Assembly (NCBI RefSeq): GCF_002797535.1
Contig: NZ_PGFD01000001.1
Span: forward strand, 248,001-312,000
DNA length: 64,000 bases
Origin: Chryseobacterium geocarposphaerae
GTDB taxonomy: Bacteria > Bacteroidota > Bacteroidia > Flavobacteriales > Weeksellaceae
Reading direction: 5' to 3'
Program-made: the position numbers and the translations under genes
Shown: in pieces, positions 51,293-60,835 of the stretch
Position numbering within the stretch: position 1 is the stretch's first letter
How the letters are laid out: each line of letters starts with the position of its first letter
The notes under the pieces: generated by a model
Databases searched by the model: none
The model's input: the letters and a program-made list of their open reading frames with translations, nothing else
Told to the model about the DNA's origin: nothing

Positions 51293-52897
51293 TTATTCCT
51301 TTATAAATTTCTCATAATATACTTTATCCTTCGTTTGAATTTTCAGATAATAAACTCCTTTTGCAAAACTTTCAACTTTTACAGATTTTTGATTGTTGAC
51401 TTTAGTAATTAATCGTCCCAAATTATCATAAATTTCAACAGAACTGACCTCTCTCTCCGAAGCGATATTTAAAATATTTCTAACAGGATTCGGAAAGATG
51501 ACAAGAGAGTTTTGCTTAACGAGTTCAGAGGTATTTAAAACCGAATTATAAAAACTTCCGAAATTAAGAATTCCATATCCCATTTGATCGGTATAACTTG
51601 GAAATAGAGAAGCGGTCTGACGCAGTTTATTTCTCATCAGATCTCTGTTCATGGTAGAAAAAGCCTGAATAAGACAGGCAACGCCACCCGCAGCAATGGG
51701 TGTTGCAATAGAAGTTCCGGAAACAGTAATGAGAGATCCGTTGTCTACTGTTGTTGAGTTGGTACCTCTTGCCGCTGCATCAGGTTTGATTACTCCTGCT
51801 GAATTGGGTCCATACGAGGAAAATGCTGAAGATAGATTTGCGGAATTTACCGAGCCTATTGAGAAAACTTTTGCATTATCTGCAGGTGTTGTGATATAAT
51901 GCCATGGTTGTTCTCCGGAATTACCGGCTGCAATCAATACAAATATTCCTTTGTTGACCGCAATTTCAGCACCTCTTGCAATGAATGAAGTCGTTCCGTT
52001 CATATTTGCGTAGGAATAATTATATTTAGGATCGTCAAAGGCAGAATATCCTAGAGAAGAGGTAATAAGATCTACACCTTTTCTGTCTGCTTCTTCGGCA
52101 GCTTCAATCCAGTACATTTCCTCTTCCGGAATTTCCACTGTGGTATTCTCACTTCTGTATAGATAAAAATCGGCATCCGGAGCCGATCCTACAAAACTGT
52201 TCTGAAGGTAACCTCCGATTGCTCCTAAAACTACAGAACCATGATTATTCAGGGTTGTATTGTAAATATCAGTGTTTTTTGCAACAAAATCATAGCTGGC
52301 TTTTATTTGGCTATTTGCCCATAATCTTGAAAAAGCAGCACCTGTATTTACGAAAGGAAATCCGGTGTCAATTATAGCAATAGAAACACCTGTTCCCGTA
52401 TATCCTGCAAGATGCAGTGGCTTAAGATTGATTTGATCAATCTGTTCTAAACCAGAGCCATAATTGAAGATTGTAGATAGGTTATTGAATTTTTCAAAAC
52501 CGTTCCATTTATTTTGATTCTGAATTTTTAAAGTTAATGAAGAATTTTTAGCAAAGCTTTGTACGGATGATACAAACGGAAGTGTTTTTATCAGATTGAC
52601 CTGTGCCTGGTTAACGTTTACAGCGACGCCATTCAACCATTTGGAATAATCGGTCACAGGAATACCCAAGTTCTGTATACTTTGTATGTAAGATTGTTCT
52701 ATGGGAGCGTCCTGATCATTTAGTGCTATGCCTAGATTGATTCTTCGGTTCAGGGATTTTTGAGTGAGTTCTGATAACGGATTTGCATAAAATGCAGTTT
52801 TATTCGGTTTATCATTAAAATAAACAAAAACAAGTTCTGTCTGAGCAGAAAAAGAAGAGCAAATTGCTAAAAAACAAAAAGATAGAAATTTATTCAT
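51293..52897 (-). CDS. secreted S8 (subtilisin-like) protease with T9SS sorting domain
   Basis: A 534-residue protein with a signal peptide (ending SFSAQ, about 19), an N-terminal propeptide-like part (to about 150), and a subtilase domain. The triad is Asp in SIAIIDTGFPF, His in LNNHGSVVLGAIGG and Ser in SGTSIATPIAAGG, with the oxyanion Asn in IAAAGNSGEQ. The C-terminal about 75 residues are a type IX secretion type A sorting domain: VIFPNPVRNILNI, IYDNLGRLI and GVYYLKIQTKDKVYYEKFIK. It should be exported through the T9SS and kept at the surface or released. Substrate unknown. Confidence 0.94.
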   Translation of the reverse strand: MNKFLSFCFLAICSSFSAQTELVFVYFNDKPNKTAFYANPLSELTQKSLNRRINLGIALNDQDAPIEQSYIQSIQNLGIPVTDYSKWLNGVAVNVNQAQVNLIKTLPFVSSVQSFAKNSSLTLKIQNQNKWNGFEKFNNLSTIFNYGSGLEQIDQINLKPLHLAGYTGTGVSIAIIDTGFPFVNTGAAFSRLWANSQIKASYDFVAKNTDIYNTTLNNHGSVVLGAIGGYLQNSFVGSAPDADFYLYRSENTTVEIPEEEMYWIEAAEEADRKGVDLITSSLGYSAFDDPKYNYSYANMNGTTSFIARGAEIAVNKGIFVLIAAGNSGEQPWHYITTPADNAKVFSIGSVNSANLSSAFSSYGPNSAGVIKPDAAARGTNSTTVDNGSLITVSGTSIATPIAAGGVACLIQAFSTMNRDLMRNKLRQTASLFPSYTDQMGYGILNFGSFYNSVLNTSELVKQNSLVIFPNPVRNILNIASEREVSSVEIYDNLGRLITKVNNQKSVKVESFAKGVYYLKIQTKDKVYYEKFIKE

Positions 52898-53063
52898 GCA
52901 TTTATTTTGTATAAAGATAAAACAAAATCAATAAAATTTTTGAAAGGATATTAAAATCCTTATTTTTACAGAAATAAATTATTACAGAATCGTGATATAC
53001 AAATTTATGTAAACAGATACTAAGAATTTGGACGGTTGCGTATAATTAAAAATAAATTTATAT

Positions 53064-54188
53064 ATGAAAAAAATTCAGATGGTTGACTTGCAGAGTCAGT
53101 ATTACAAAATAAAGAATGACGTAGATAATGCAGTTTTAAATGTAATGGATTCGGCGGCTTTTATCAACGGTCCTGAAGTAAAGTCTTTCCAGAATGAATT
53201 GGAGTCTTATTTAGATGTGAAGCATGTGATTCCTTGTGCCAATGGAACAGACGCTTTACAGATTGCTTTGATGGCGCTTGATTTACAGGAAGGTGATGAA
53301 GTAATCACGGCAGATTTTACTTTTGCTGCGACAGTGGAGGTAATTCATTTGCTTAAGCTTAAATCGGTATTGGTAGATGTGGACTATGATACCTTTACCA
53401 TTTCAACGGAAGCCATTAAAAAAGCAATCACTCCAAGAACAAAAGCGATCATTCCGGTTCATATCTTCGGACAATGTGCCAATATGGAAGAGATTCTGAA
53501 AATTGCTGAAGAAAATAATCTATACGTTGTTGAAGATAATGCACAGGCAATTGGTGCTGATTATACTTTTGCAGACGGAACAGTGAAAAAGTCGGGAACA
53601 ATGTCGACAGTTGGAACAACTTCATTTTTCCCTTCTAAAAACTTAGGCTGCTATGGGGATGGTGGGGCTATTTTTACAAATAATGATGAATTGGCGCACC
53701 GTTTAAGAGGAATTGTCAATCACGGAATGTACGAAAGATACTATCATGATGAAGTAGGAGTAAACTCTCGTTTAGACAGTATTCAGGCTGCTGTGTTAAG
53801 AAAAAAACTTCCTCATTTGGATTCCTATAATGAGTCAAGAAGAAAAGCTGCCGATTTTTATGATGAAGCTTTTGTCAATCATCCTAATATTCTGACTCCA
53901 AAAAGAGCAGAAGATTCTACCCACGTTTTCCACCAGTATACATTGAGAATTCTGAATGGCAAACGTAATGAACTGCAAAAATTCTTGACGGAAAAAGAGA
54001 TTCCTGCCATGATCTATTATCCTGTAGCATTGAGAAAACAAAAAGCATATTATCAGGAAAGTAATGACACAGATTTCGTAAATACGGATAAGCTTTTAGA
54101 TCAGGTGATTTCTTTACCCATGCATACAGAACTTGATGATGAGCAGCTGAAGTATATTACGGATGCTGTGCTGGAGTTTATGGGATAA
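53064..54188 (+). CDS. DegT/DnrJ/EryC1/StrS-family sugar aminotransferase
   Basis: A 374-residue PLP enzyme that aminates keto-sugars on nucleotide carriers. It opens MVDLQSQYYKIKNDVDNAV and has PCANGTDALQIALMAL (cofactor phosphate loop), ITADFTFAATVEVI, EDNAQAIGADY (Asp and Gln contacting PLP) and TSFFPSKNLGCYGDGGA with the Schiff-base Lys. It resembles the WbpE/WlbC group that makes 3-amino sugars of surface polysaccharide. The following genes, a small membrane protein, galE and a TagD-like enzyme, support a surface-glycan setting. Confidence 0.92.
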   Translation: MKKIQMVDLQSQYYKIKNDVDNAVLNVMDSAAFINGPEVKSFQNELESYLDVKHVIPCANGTDALQIALMALDLQEGDEVITADFTFAATVEVIHLLKLKSVLVDVDYDTFTISTEAIKKAITPRTKAIIPVHIFGQCANMEEILKIAEENNLYVVEDNAQAIGADYTFADGTVKKSGTMSTVGTTSFFPSKNLGCYGDGGAIFTNNDELAHRLRGIVNHGMYERYYHDEVGVNSRLDSIQAAVLRKKLPHLDSYNESRRKAADFYDEAFVNHPNILTPKRAEDSTHVFHQYTLRILNGKRNELQKFLTEKEIPAMIYYPVALRKQKAYYQESNDTDFVNTDKLLDQVISLPMHTELDDEQLKYITDAVLEFMG

Positions 54189-54191
54189 TTT

Positions 54192-54560
54192 ATGCTTCAC
54201 GACGAAAGGATTTTAAAAAATAAGTTTGCTTATTTTTTTACAATAGTTTTTATTCTTGGTTGGATTATTTACTATAGTGTATTTGCAATAAATATTTTAC
54301 TTAGAGGTTACAGATTAGCTGAGAAATATGTAAAATTCAGATCTTTTGCATATTTTCTGAATTTTACTGTATTTGTATTATTAATAGTGACATTTGTACA
54401 TATTTTTAAAGAATCAAAAAAAATATTTATATACTTAAATATTACAAGTTTTTTGATAGTAATTTTAGGTTCTTTAAGTTTTTATATGAATTACGGGGAA
54501 CTTTGGAAAACATATATTAAATCTTTTTTAATTACACTTAGAAGAAATAGGAACACATAA
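54192..54560 (+). CDS. small hypothetical membrane protein
   Basis: A 122-residue protein with three predicted transmembrane helices (about 13-36, 50-67, 76-96) and a basic C-terminus (ITLRRNRNT). It starts only 3 nt after the aminotransferase stop and ends 25 nt before galE, so it is almost surely in the same transcript. The DNA is markedly more AT-rich than the flanking genes. I do not recognise the family. Confidence 0.65.
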   Translation: MLHDERILKNKFAYFFTIVFILGWIIYYSVFAINILLRGYRLAEKYVKFRSFAYFLNFTVFVLLIVTFVHIFKESKKIFIYLNITSFLIVILGSLSFYMNYGELWKTYIKSFLITLRRNRNT

Positions 54561-54585
54561 TGATTAAAAAACAATAATTAAAAAA

Positions 54586-55605
54586 ATGGCAATACTCGTA
54601 ACGGGAGGTCTTGGATATATTGGTTCACACACGGTTGTAGAATTATTAAATAACAATTTTGAAGTTGTTATTATAGATGATTTATCAAACTCGGAGAAAT
54701 TTATCTTAAAAAATATTGAAGAAATTACAGGAAAAAAGCCTGTTTTCTATCCTTTCGATTTAAAAAGAAAAGAACTGCTGAATCAGGTTTTTGAAGCCCA
54801 TCAAATTGATGGCTGTATCAATTTTGCAGCTTATAAAGCAGTAGGAGAGAGTCAGGAAAAACCTATTGATTATTATGAGAATAATTTATTTTCATTAATT
54901 AATATTTTGCAGGAATTTAAGGAAAGAGGTATTTCAAACTTTATCTTCAGCTCTTCTTGTACAGTTTACGGGCAGGCAGATCAAATGCCGATTGACGAAA
55001 ATACACCGCTAAAAATGCCGGAAAGCGTGTATGGTAAAACCAAACAAATGGGGGAAGAGATTTTGATAGATTTTGCTAAAGCATATCGACGTAAAATTTC
55101 TTTATTGAGATATTTCAACCCGATTGGAGCCCATCCGTCTGCAAAAATAGGAGAGCTACCGATTGGAGTTCCGAATAATCTTGTTCCTTATGTAATGCAG
55201 ACCGCTGCCGGAATAAGAGAAAAGCTAAATGTTTGGGGAAATGATTATCCGACTGAGGATGGAACTGCAGTGAGAGATTATATTTATGTTGTTGATCTGG
55301 CAAAAGCCCATGTCTCAGCCCTGAAAAGGTTATTGGAGAATCAATCTGGAGAAGCGGTAATTGATATTTATAATTTGGGTACAGGAAAAGGATCTTCTGT
55401 ATTGGAAATAGTAAAAGCTTTTGAAACAGCAAATGATGTGAAAGTTCCATATCAGATTTGTCCAAGAAGGGAAGGTGATATTACAATTGCTTATGCCAAT
55501 GCCGATAAAGCAGAAAAGGAGCTTAATTGGAAATCAGAGACGACTTTAGAAGATGCTTTGAAAACGACCTGGGAATGGCAAAAATATTTAAATTCAAGAA
55601 GATAA
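54586..55605 (+). CDS. galE: UDP-glucose 4-epimerase
   Basis: A 339-residue extended short-chain dehydrogenase. The NAD loop is LVTGGLGYIGSHTVVELL (about 4-21). The catalytic set is Ser in IFSSSCTVYG and Tyr-Lys in YGKTKQMGEEIL (about 149-160). RYFNPIGAHPSAKIGE, PNNLVPYVMQ and DYIYVVDLAKAH are the GalE substrate-pocket segments. It interconverts UDP-glucose and UDP-galactose, and so supplies galactose for surface polysaccharide. It follows the aminotransferase unit by 25 nt. Confidence 0.95.
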   Translation: MAILVTGGLGYIGSHTVVELLNNNFEVVIIDDLSNSEKFILKNIEEITGKKPVFYPFDLKRKELLNQVFEAHQIDGCINFAAYKAVGESQEKPIDYYENNLFSLINILQEFKERGISNFIFSSSCTVYGQADQMPIDENTPLKMPESVYGKTKQMGEEILIDFAKAYRRKISLLRYFNPIGAHPSAKIGELPIGVPNNLVPYVMQTAAGIREKLNVWGNDYPTEDGTAVRDYIYVVDLAKAHVSALKRLLENQSGEAVIDIYNLGTGKGSSVLEIVKAFETANDVKVPYQICPRREGDITIAYANADKAEKELNWKSETTLEDALKTTWEWQKYLNSRR

Positions 55606-55687
55606 TTTTTAAAAATTAAATGCTACTTTAGCAAAATAAGGGTTATGTATTAAAGAATCTTTATCAGCAAAATTTTAAATAGAAATT

Positions 55688-56140
55688 ATGAAAACAGAAA
55701 GAATAGGCATTACATTTTCTTCCTTTGATTTGCTTCATGCGGGTCACATAAAAATGTTGGAAGAAGCCAAAACGGTATGTGATTACCTTATTGTGGGGCT
55801 ACAAATTGATCCTTCACATGACAGGCCCAGCAAAAATAAGCCTACCCAGACTATCGTAGAAAGGTATATTCAGCTAAAAGCAGTGAATGCAGTTGATGAG
55901 ATCATTCCTTATTATACGGAAGAGGATTTAGAAGATATTCTGAAGTCATTTGTAATAGATGTAAGAATCATCGGTGACGATTATATGGACAAAGATTTTA
56001 CCGGGAAAAAATACTGCGAAGAAAAAGGAATTGAGATCTTTTACAATAAAAGAGATCACAGGTTTTCATCGAGCGATTTAAGAAAAAGAATTTTTGAAGC
56101 GGAAAAGCAGAAATTATCAAATAAAGAAATAAGCAAATAA
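55688..56140 (+). CDS. TagD-like cytidylyltransferase
   Basis: A 150-residue nucleotidyltransferase. The HxGH nucleotide site is in SSFDLLHAGHIKMLEEA (His17-His20). IVGLQIDPSHDRPSKNKP and VERYIQLKAVNAVDEIIPY follow the glycerol-3-phosphate cytidylyltransferase pattern. The usual RTxGISTT ending motif appears as RFSSSDLRKRIF, so the substrate may not be glycerol phosphate. It could activate a polyol or choline-like phosphate for surface glycans, in line with the neighbouring galE and aminotransferase genes. Confidence 0.87.
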   Translation: MKTERIGITFSSFDLLHAGHIKMLEEAKTVCDYLIVGLQIDPSHDRPSKNKPTQTIVERYIQLKAVNAVDEIIPYYTEEDLEDILKSFVIDVRIIGDDYMDKDFTGKKYCEEKGIEIFYNKRDHRFSSSDLRKRIFEAEKQKLSNKEISK

Positions 56141-56141
56141 A

Positions 56142-56175
56142 AAATCCCGAAAGTATTACTTTCGGGATTTTTTGT
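56142..56175. terminator. bidirectional terminator
   Basis: AAATCCCGAAAG (56142-56153) and CTTTCGGGATTT (56159-56170) are exact reverse complements with a 5-nt loop, flanked by A and T runs. It serves both convergent genes. Confidence 0.9.
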
Positions 56176-56191
56176 GTGATATAAAGAAGGA

Positions 56192-58753
56192 TTACATTGG
56201 TCCTCCCTGTTGATCGTCTCCGGTTGCATTGGAGTTGATATCTTTTTTACGTTTTGGCTGCTCTACTTTTTCTCCTTGCTTAAATCTGTAAGTTAAAGAA
56301 ATTGAGAACTGTCTTGGCTGCCATTGCATATATGAATCTCTAACACTATTTGCTGTATATGTTGTAGATCTCATTGATCTGGTGTTGAAGATATCCTGAA
56401 TATTAAATGCTAATGTTCCGTCTCCTTTCCAGATTGTTTTTGACGCTCCAAAGTTAATAGCATACATATCTTTTCTGTCTTGGTAAGCTGTTTTTTGACC
56501 TCCTCTATAAAAGCCTTGAAGTTGGAAGCTAAATGTTTTGTCAACTTTAATTGTTGAAGAAAGTCTAGCTCTTGTAGAGAATCCTTTACCTTCAAAATTA
56601 GCAACTGCCTGAATCGGATTTCCTTCTTTATCAAAAGTATCGTATAAAGTACTTCCTTTTGTATTATATCCAAATAAATCAACGTTTCCTAAGAACTTCA
56701 ACCAGCTTGTTGCATCCCAGTTGAAATTAAAATCTAAACCATAACGATCATCTGTACCCAAGTTAATTGGTTTCGTATGGGATTCTATGCGCTTTGGATC
56801 AATAATATTTCCATTATCATCTGTAGCTAAAATATTATATACCAACATTTTTGTGTCATCAGTCTGATGTCTGTAGTATAAGGTAGGATTCAGCGTAAAT
56901 TTCTTTTTAGAAATACTATATCCAAATTCAAAAGAGTCAACGTAAGAAGGATTTAAATCTATATTTCCGTCGAAGATGTTTTGATTGTCACTATAATTTG
57001 GGTTAGGAATCATAAAGAATGATCTCGGACGGTCTATTCTTCTCGTATAGTTTAATAGGAGCTGATTGTCTTTTGCAAAATCATAGCTTAAATAAACGCT
57101 TGGGAATAAATTGTTGTAATTTTTAGTGGTTATAACTGAATTTTTAGCAGGATTGGGATTAAGACTCAGATAATTAATATCTACATTCGACAATTCATCT
57201 CTTACGCCCACCTGATAACCCAGTTTTCCGATTTTACTTTTGAATTGTAAATAGAAAGCGTTGAAGGTTTCTTTATATGTCGCATCATAAGTATATGGCT
57301 TAAGGAAATCCAAAGGCTTTGTTGCTGTGCTTTCACGGACATCATTACTGTAATTATTTGTATTGATGTCAATTCGGTATCCTGCCTCTAACTTTGAAAT
57401 TTCACCAATAGGCAACTCATAGTCAACTTTACCAATAACAGATTTATTGATTGTATTCTGATTAATGATATCTTTTAAACTATTAATGGTATCATCAATA
57501 TTAGTATCATTATATGAGCGGCTTCTCTGTAAACTTAGTGATAATGATAAATTCTGTCCTTTATTATCAAATTTATGATCTAATCCAAAATCTCCCTGAA
57601 AAGCTAGGTTATTGTTAGTCCCGAAAGTACTTCTGTTTGATGTATAAAAAGGATTTTTAAAAGGAGTATAAGTATAATCAATATTACCGAAATTTTCACT
57701 GTCGAATGTTCTTACAGTACCCGATGCATTTACTGATGTTTTTTCGGTGATATCATACACTATACCTGCAGAAGCATTATAGTTGTTATTTTTGCTTTTC
57801 GTTTCAGAGTTAGTATCTCTTTGTACCAAATCATCATCTAATACGGCATTGTTAAAATAATCATTGTTTCTACTTGTATTTTTTGACTCTCTGTATCCTC
57901 CACCACCATTTAGAAACCAAGTAAAATTGCCTTTTCTCCAGTTAAGGTTAGCATTTAAATTTGTTTGAGGAAGATATCCTAAAGTTCCAATAACACTACC
58001 GTTGAAACCAGTCTTCTTACTTTTCTTTAAAATAATATTTAAAATACCGGCAGTTCCGCTTGCTTCAAACTTTGAAGAAGGATTAGTAATTACCTCAATT
58101 TTCTCAATCTGATCAGCCGGAATACTTTGTAAAGCATTAGCGCCGTCATCAATTCCAAGTAATGCAGAAGGTTTACCATTAATTAAGAATTTCACATTCG
58201 AGCTTCCTCTCATGGAAACTGTACCATCAGTATCTACAGAAACAGAAGGTACATTAGAAAGTACATCCTGAAGATTTCCACCCTTACTTACAATATCCTG
58301 AGAAGGGTCGTAAGTCCTTTTATCAAGTTCAACTTTATAAGGTTTTGTGGATTGAGCCGTGATTACAACAGCTTGAATATCTCCGGTTTTTATATTGGTG
58401 GCACTTTTTTCCGGTTCAATAGATAAGGCGCCAATATTTCCTGCTGTGGTAATCTGTTTATTGATTACACTTTTCTTGTAATCGATTGCTTCTACCGTAA
58501 TATCATAGTTTCCCGGGGTAATATCTAATTTATACTGACCTTTTTCATCAGTAAGAGCAGCATCGCTGAGAAGTTTGCTTGTCTTGTTGCTAAAGGTAAC
58601 AGAAGCATAAGGTACAGGCTGGTTGTTTTTGTTGACAACAGTTCCTGAAATACCCACTTTTTCCTGTCCAAAAGCAAATGCGGCCGCAGAAAGTACAAAA
58701 GTAAGTCCTAAGGTTTTTTTAGTGAAAATGTTAATGATTTCCGTCTGATTCAT
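56192..58753 (-). CDS. TonB-dependent receptor with N-terminal carboxypeptidase-like domain
   Basis: An 853-residue outer-membrane protein. Signal peptide (about 1-29, ending AFAFGQ), then a carboxypeptidase-D-regulatory-like beta domain (about 33-105; VSGTVVNKNNQPVPYASV-like ISGTVVNKNNQPVPYASVTF), plug domain (about 140-245; SVDTDGTVSMRGSSNVKFLI and SSKFEASGTAGILNIILKK), and a barrel of the OMP_b-brl_3 type. The barrel's FSISLTYRF is followed by a polar tail of about 25 residues rich in Lys, Asn and Gly. The substrate is unknown; members are often peptide- or metal-linked. It is a single gene on its strand. Confidence 0.87.
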   Translation of the reverse strand: MNQTEIINIFTKKTLGLTFVLSAAAFAFGQEKVGISGTVVNKNNQPVPYASVTFSNKTSKLLSDAALTDEKGQYKLDITPGNYDITVEAIDYKKSVINKQITTAGNIGALSIEPEKSATNIKTGDIQAVVITAQSTKPYKVELDKRTYDPSQDIVSKGGNLQDVLSNVPSVSVDTDGTVSMRGSSNVKFLINGKPSALLGIDDGANALQSIPADQIEKIEVITNPSSKFEASGTAGILNIILKKSKKTGFNGSVIGTLGYLPQTNLNANLNWRKGNFTWFLNGGGGYRESKNTSRNNDYFNNAVLDDDLVQRDTNSETKSKNNNYNASAGIVYDITEKTSVNASGTVRTFDSENFGNIDYTYTPFKNPFYTSNRSTFGTNNNLAFQGDFGLDHKFDNKGQNLSLSLSLQRSRSYNDTNIDDTINSLKDIINQNTINKSVIGKVDYELPIGEISKLEAGYRIDINTNNYSNDVRESTATKPLDFLKPYTYDATYKETFNAFYLQFKSKIGKLGYQVGVRDELSNVDINYLSLNPNPAKNSVITTKNYNNLFPSVYLSYDFAKDNQLLLNYTRRIDRPRSFFMIPNPNYSDNQNIFDGNIDLNPSYVDSFEFGYSISKKKFTLNPTLYYRHQTDDTKMLVYNILATDDNGNIIDPKRIESHTKPINLGTDDRYGLDFNFNWDATSWLKFLGNVDLFGYNTKGSTLYDTFDKEGNPIQAVANFEGKGFSTRARLSSTIKVDKTFSFQLQGFYRGGQKTAYQDRKDMYAINFGASKTIWKGDGTLAFNIQDIFNTRSMRSTTYTANSVRDSYMQWQPRQFSISLTYRFKQGEKVEQPKRKKDINSNATGDDQQGGPM

Positions 58754-58920
58754 AACGTTTTTTTTGTGTAAAATCGTGAAAGATTTACCTTAATATTGTG
58801 AAATTGTAAATACATCGAATTTTCATAATATTAAGATTGTTTATTATTTATAATGTATATGTCGCGTTTTAAAGCTAAATGTTAATTATTGATTAGTTAA
58901 AATAAAGTTAAATTTATTTT

Positions 58921-59946
58921 TTATTTGATATTATTTGAGTTGAGCCAGTCTTGATAAGCTTTTGCATTAATTGCATGCTCTTCCGCATTATCGGTAAATT
59001 TATGATAGCCAGGTCTTGATGGATCTGCACACATATAAATATAATTGTTGCTCTCAGCGTTTAAAACAGCATCAACAGAGTTTTTATCAACTATACAGAT
59101 TGGTCCCGGTGGAATTCCCTTGTTGGCATATGTATTATATGGAGATGGAGTAGACAAATGCTTATAAAATACCCTTTTGATTTGCTCCTTGAAATTGGTC
59201 TGTTTATTGATGGCATAAATTACCGTTGGATCAGACTGAAGTTTCATGCCTTTTCTGTAACGGTTGAGATATAATCCAGCAATTGTTTTCTGCTCATCCT
59301 TCTTACCCCCGGATTCCTTATAAACAATTGAAGCCAAAGCATAAATCTGATCTCTCGTTAAACCTGATTGCTGCTCTTTGGCTTTTCTCTCACTGTTCCA
59401 GAATTCATTGTACTGATCATCAAATTTTTTGAAAAATTCTTCCGGAGTAACCGTCCAGAAAAAGTTGTAGGTATCAATGAAGAAATACTTTTTCAGATCT
59501 TCGGCATTATTGTAACCTTTTTCTGTTGCAATAGCATTAAGGTCGTTCACAAATTTTAAAGAATCCAATTCTGTTTTTTTAGAAACTTTACCGATCATCT
59601 GATAAACGTCTCCAAAATCACCAATTCTAAAGCTGTTTTCACTTTGATTTCCGGCCTTGATCATATTTACCAGGTTAGCATTCCCCAGTCCTTTTTGAAA
59701 GTGATATCTACCTGCCTTGAAATATTGAGCCAGATCTTTTTCTTTTGCCACGGCTTCGAAAGATTCTTGATTATCAACATATTTTGCCGCAGAATCCAAG
59801 ATCTGTTTAAAACTCGCTTTGTGCGGAATCAAAACATATCCATCATTTTTGATATTGTTTCCGTAATATTTTTTATAAAATCTAACTCCAAAAAATCCGC
59901 CTACTACAAATACAAGCAGGATGATGAAAAGAATTGCTTTTTTCAT
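58921..59946 (-). CDS. mltG: endolytic peptidoglycan transglycosylase MltG
   Basis: A 341-residue inner-membrane protein with one N-terminal transmembrane helix (about 4-23) and a periplasmic YceG-like domain. The catalytic Glu lies in YALASIVYKESGGKKDEQ. Other family marks are GLYLNRYRKGMKLQSDPTVI, STPSPYNTYANKGIPPGPIC and the end YKFTDNAEEH-like YHKFTDNAEEHAINAKAYQ. MltG cuts nascent glycan strands and so sets their length. The gene lies 29 nt after dapF on the same strand. Both act on cell-wall synthesis, so they are likely one transcript. Confidence 0.94.
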   Translation of the reverse strand: MKKAILFIILLVFVVGGFFGVRFYKKYYGNNIKNDGYVLIPHKASFKQILDSAAKYVDNQESFEAVAKEKDLAQYFKAGRYHFQKGLGNANLVNMIKAGNQSENSFRIGDFGDVYQMIGKVSKKTELDSLKFVNDLNAIATEKGYNNAEDLKKYFFIDTYNFFWTVTPEEFFKKFDDQYNEFWNSERKAKEQQSGLTRDQIYALASIVYKESGGKKDEQKTIAGLYLNRYRKGMKLQSDPTVIYAINKQTNFKEQIKRVFYKHLSTPSPYNTYANKGIPPGPICIVDKNSVDAVLNAESNNYIYMCADPSRPGYHKFTDNAEEHAINAKAYQDWLNSNNIK

Positions 59947-59975
59947 TTAAATGGTGATTAAAGTTTTTTTGGTTT

Positions 59976-60743
59976 TTAAATAAGATCTACTTTTCCTCTA
60001 AAAACCTGTTTTGCGGGTCCTTCCAGCCAGATATTCTGAAAAGAATCTCCATTTTTCTCAGCATAAACCTTAAGATTTCCTCCCAGGGTTTTTACTTTTA
60101 CAGAAATTAGATTGTTATTTTGAAGAAAAGTTAAAGCGGAGGCTGTAACTCCTGTGCCGCAGCTGTAAGTTTCGTCCTCAACGCCTCGTTCATAGGTTCT
60201 TACGAAAATTTCATCATCAGAAATTTTTTCCACAAAGTTGACATTGATTCCTTTTTCCTTATAGTTTTCAGAATTTCTGATGCCGTTTCCGTGGGAAAAA
60301 ACATTATAATTGATAATATCTTCAACATATTTTACATAATGAGGCGAACCGGTATCCATCACAGTATCTTGCCCATCATTGGAAATGGTTTCTACATCCC
60401 TCATTTTAAGTTTTACGATCCCGTTGTGGATTTCTGCTTCATGCTCACCGTCGATGGCCATGAACTTACATTTTCCTTCAAAGATGTCAAGGAAAAATGC
60501 AAAGGCCACAGAACAGCGGGCGCCGTTTCCGCAAAAGCTTTTTGAACCATCAGAATTGTAATAATCCACTTCAAAATCATACCCTTTGGCTACATTAATT
60601 TTAATAAGTCCGTCTGCACCAATTCCAAAACGGCGGTCGCAAAGTTTTTGAATATTTTCCACTGAAAGATCATTCCATTCTCCGGAACGGTTGTCTATCA
60701 TGACGAAATCATTTCCAGTGCCTTGATATTTATAAAAATCCAT
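59976..60743 (-). CDS. dapF: diaminopimelate epimerase
   Basis: A 255-residue enzyme from ATG 60743 (MDFYKYQGTGNDFVMIDN, the normal DapF start); a TTG five codons earlier is unlikely. It converts LL- to meso-diaminopimelate for lysine and peptidoglycan. Both catalytic Cys are present, in DGSKSFCGNGARC and TYSCGTGVTAS. A box reading TAATTTTG on the - strand (60769-60776) lies 25 nt before the start. It is followed by mltG. Confidence 0.96.
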   Translation of the reverse strand: MDFYKYQGTGNDFVMIDNRSGEWNDLSVENIQKLCDRRFGIGADGLIKINVAKGYDFEVDYYNSDGSKSFCGNGARCSVAFAFFLDIFEGKCKFMAIDGEHEAEIHNGIVKLKMRDVETISNDGQDTVMDTGSPHYVKYVEDIINYNVFSHGNGIRNSENYKEKGINVNFVEKISDDEIFVRTYERGVEDETYSCGTGVTASALTFLQNNNLISVKVKTLGGNLKVYAEKNGDSFQNIWLEGPAKQVFRGKVDLI

Positions 60744-60768
60744 ATTTTTTTGTCTCAATTTGAACTTG

Positions 60769-60776
60769 CAAAATTA
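60769..60776 (-). promoter_or_regulatory. -7 promoter box of dapF-mltG
   Basis: On the - strand this reads TAATTTTG, a fit to TAnnTTTG, ending 25 nt before ATG 60743. Confidence 0.4.
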
Positions 60777-60790
60777 CTATAATTAATACA

Positions 60791-60819
60791 AAAAACGAAC
60801 AGTGTTAACTGTTCGTTTT
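60791..60819 (-). terminator. terminator after the pnuC-lipoprotein pair
   Basis: AAAACGAACAGT (60792-60803) and ACTGTTCGTTTT (60808-60819) are exact reverse complements with a 4-nt loop. A-rich DNA to the left gives a T-run on the - strand. Confidence 0.85.
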
Positions 60820-60835
60820 CTTATTTATAATGGTT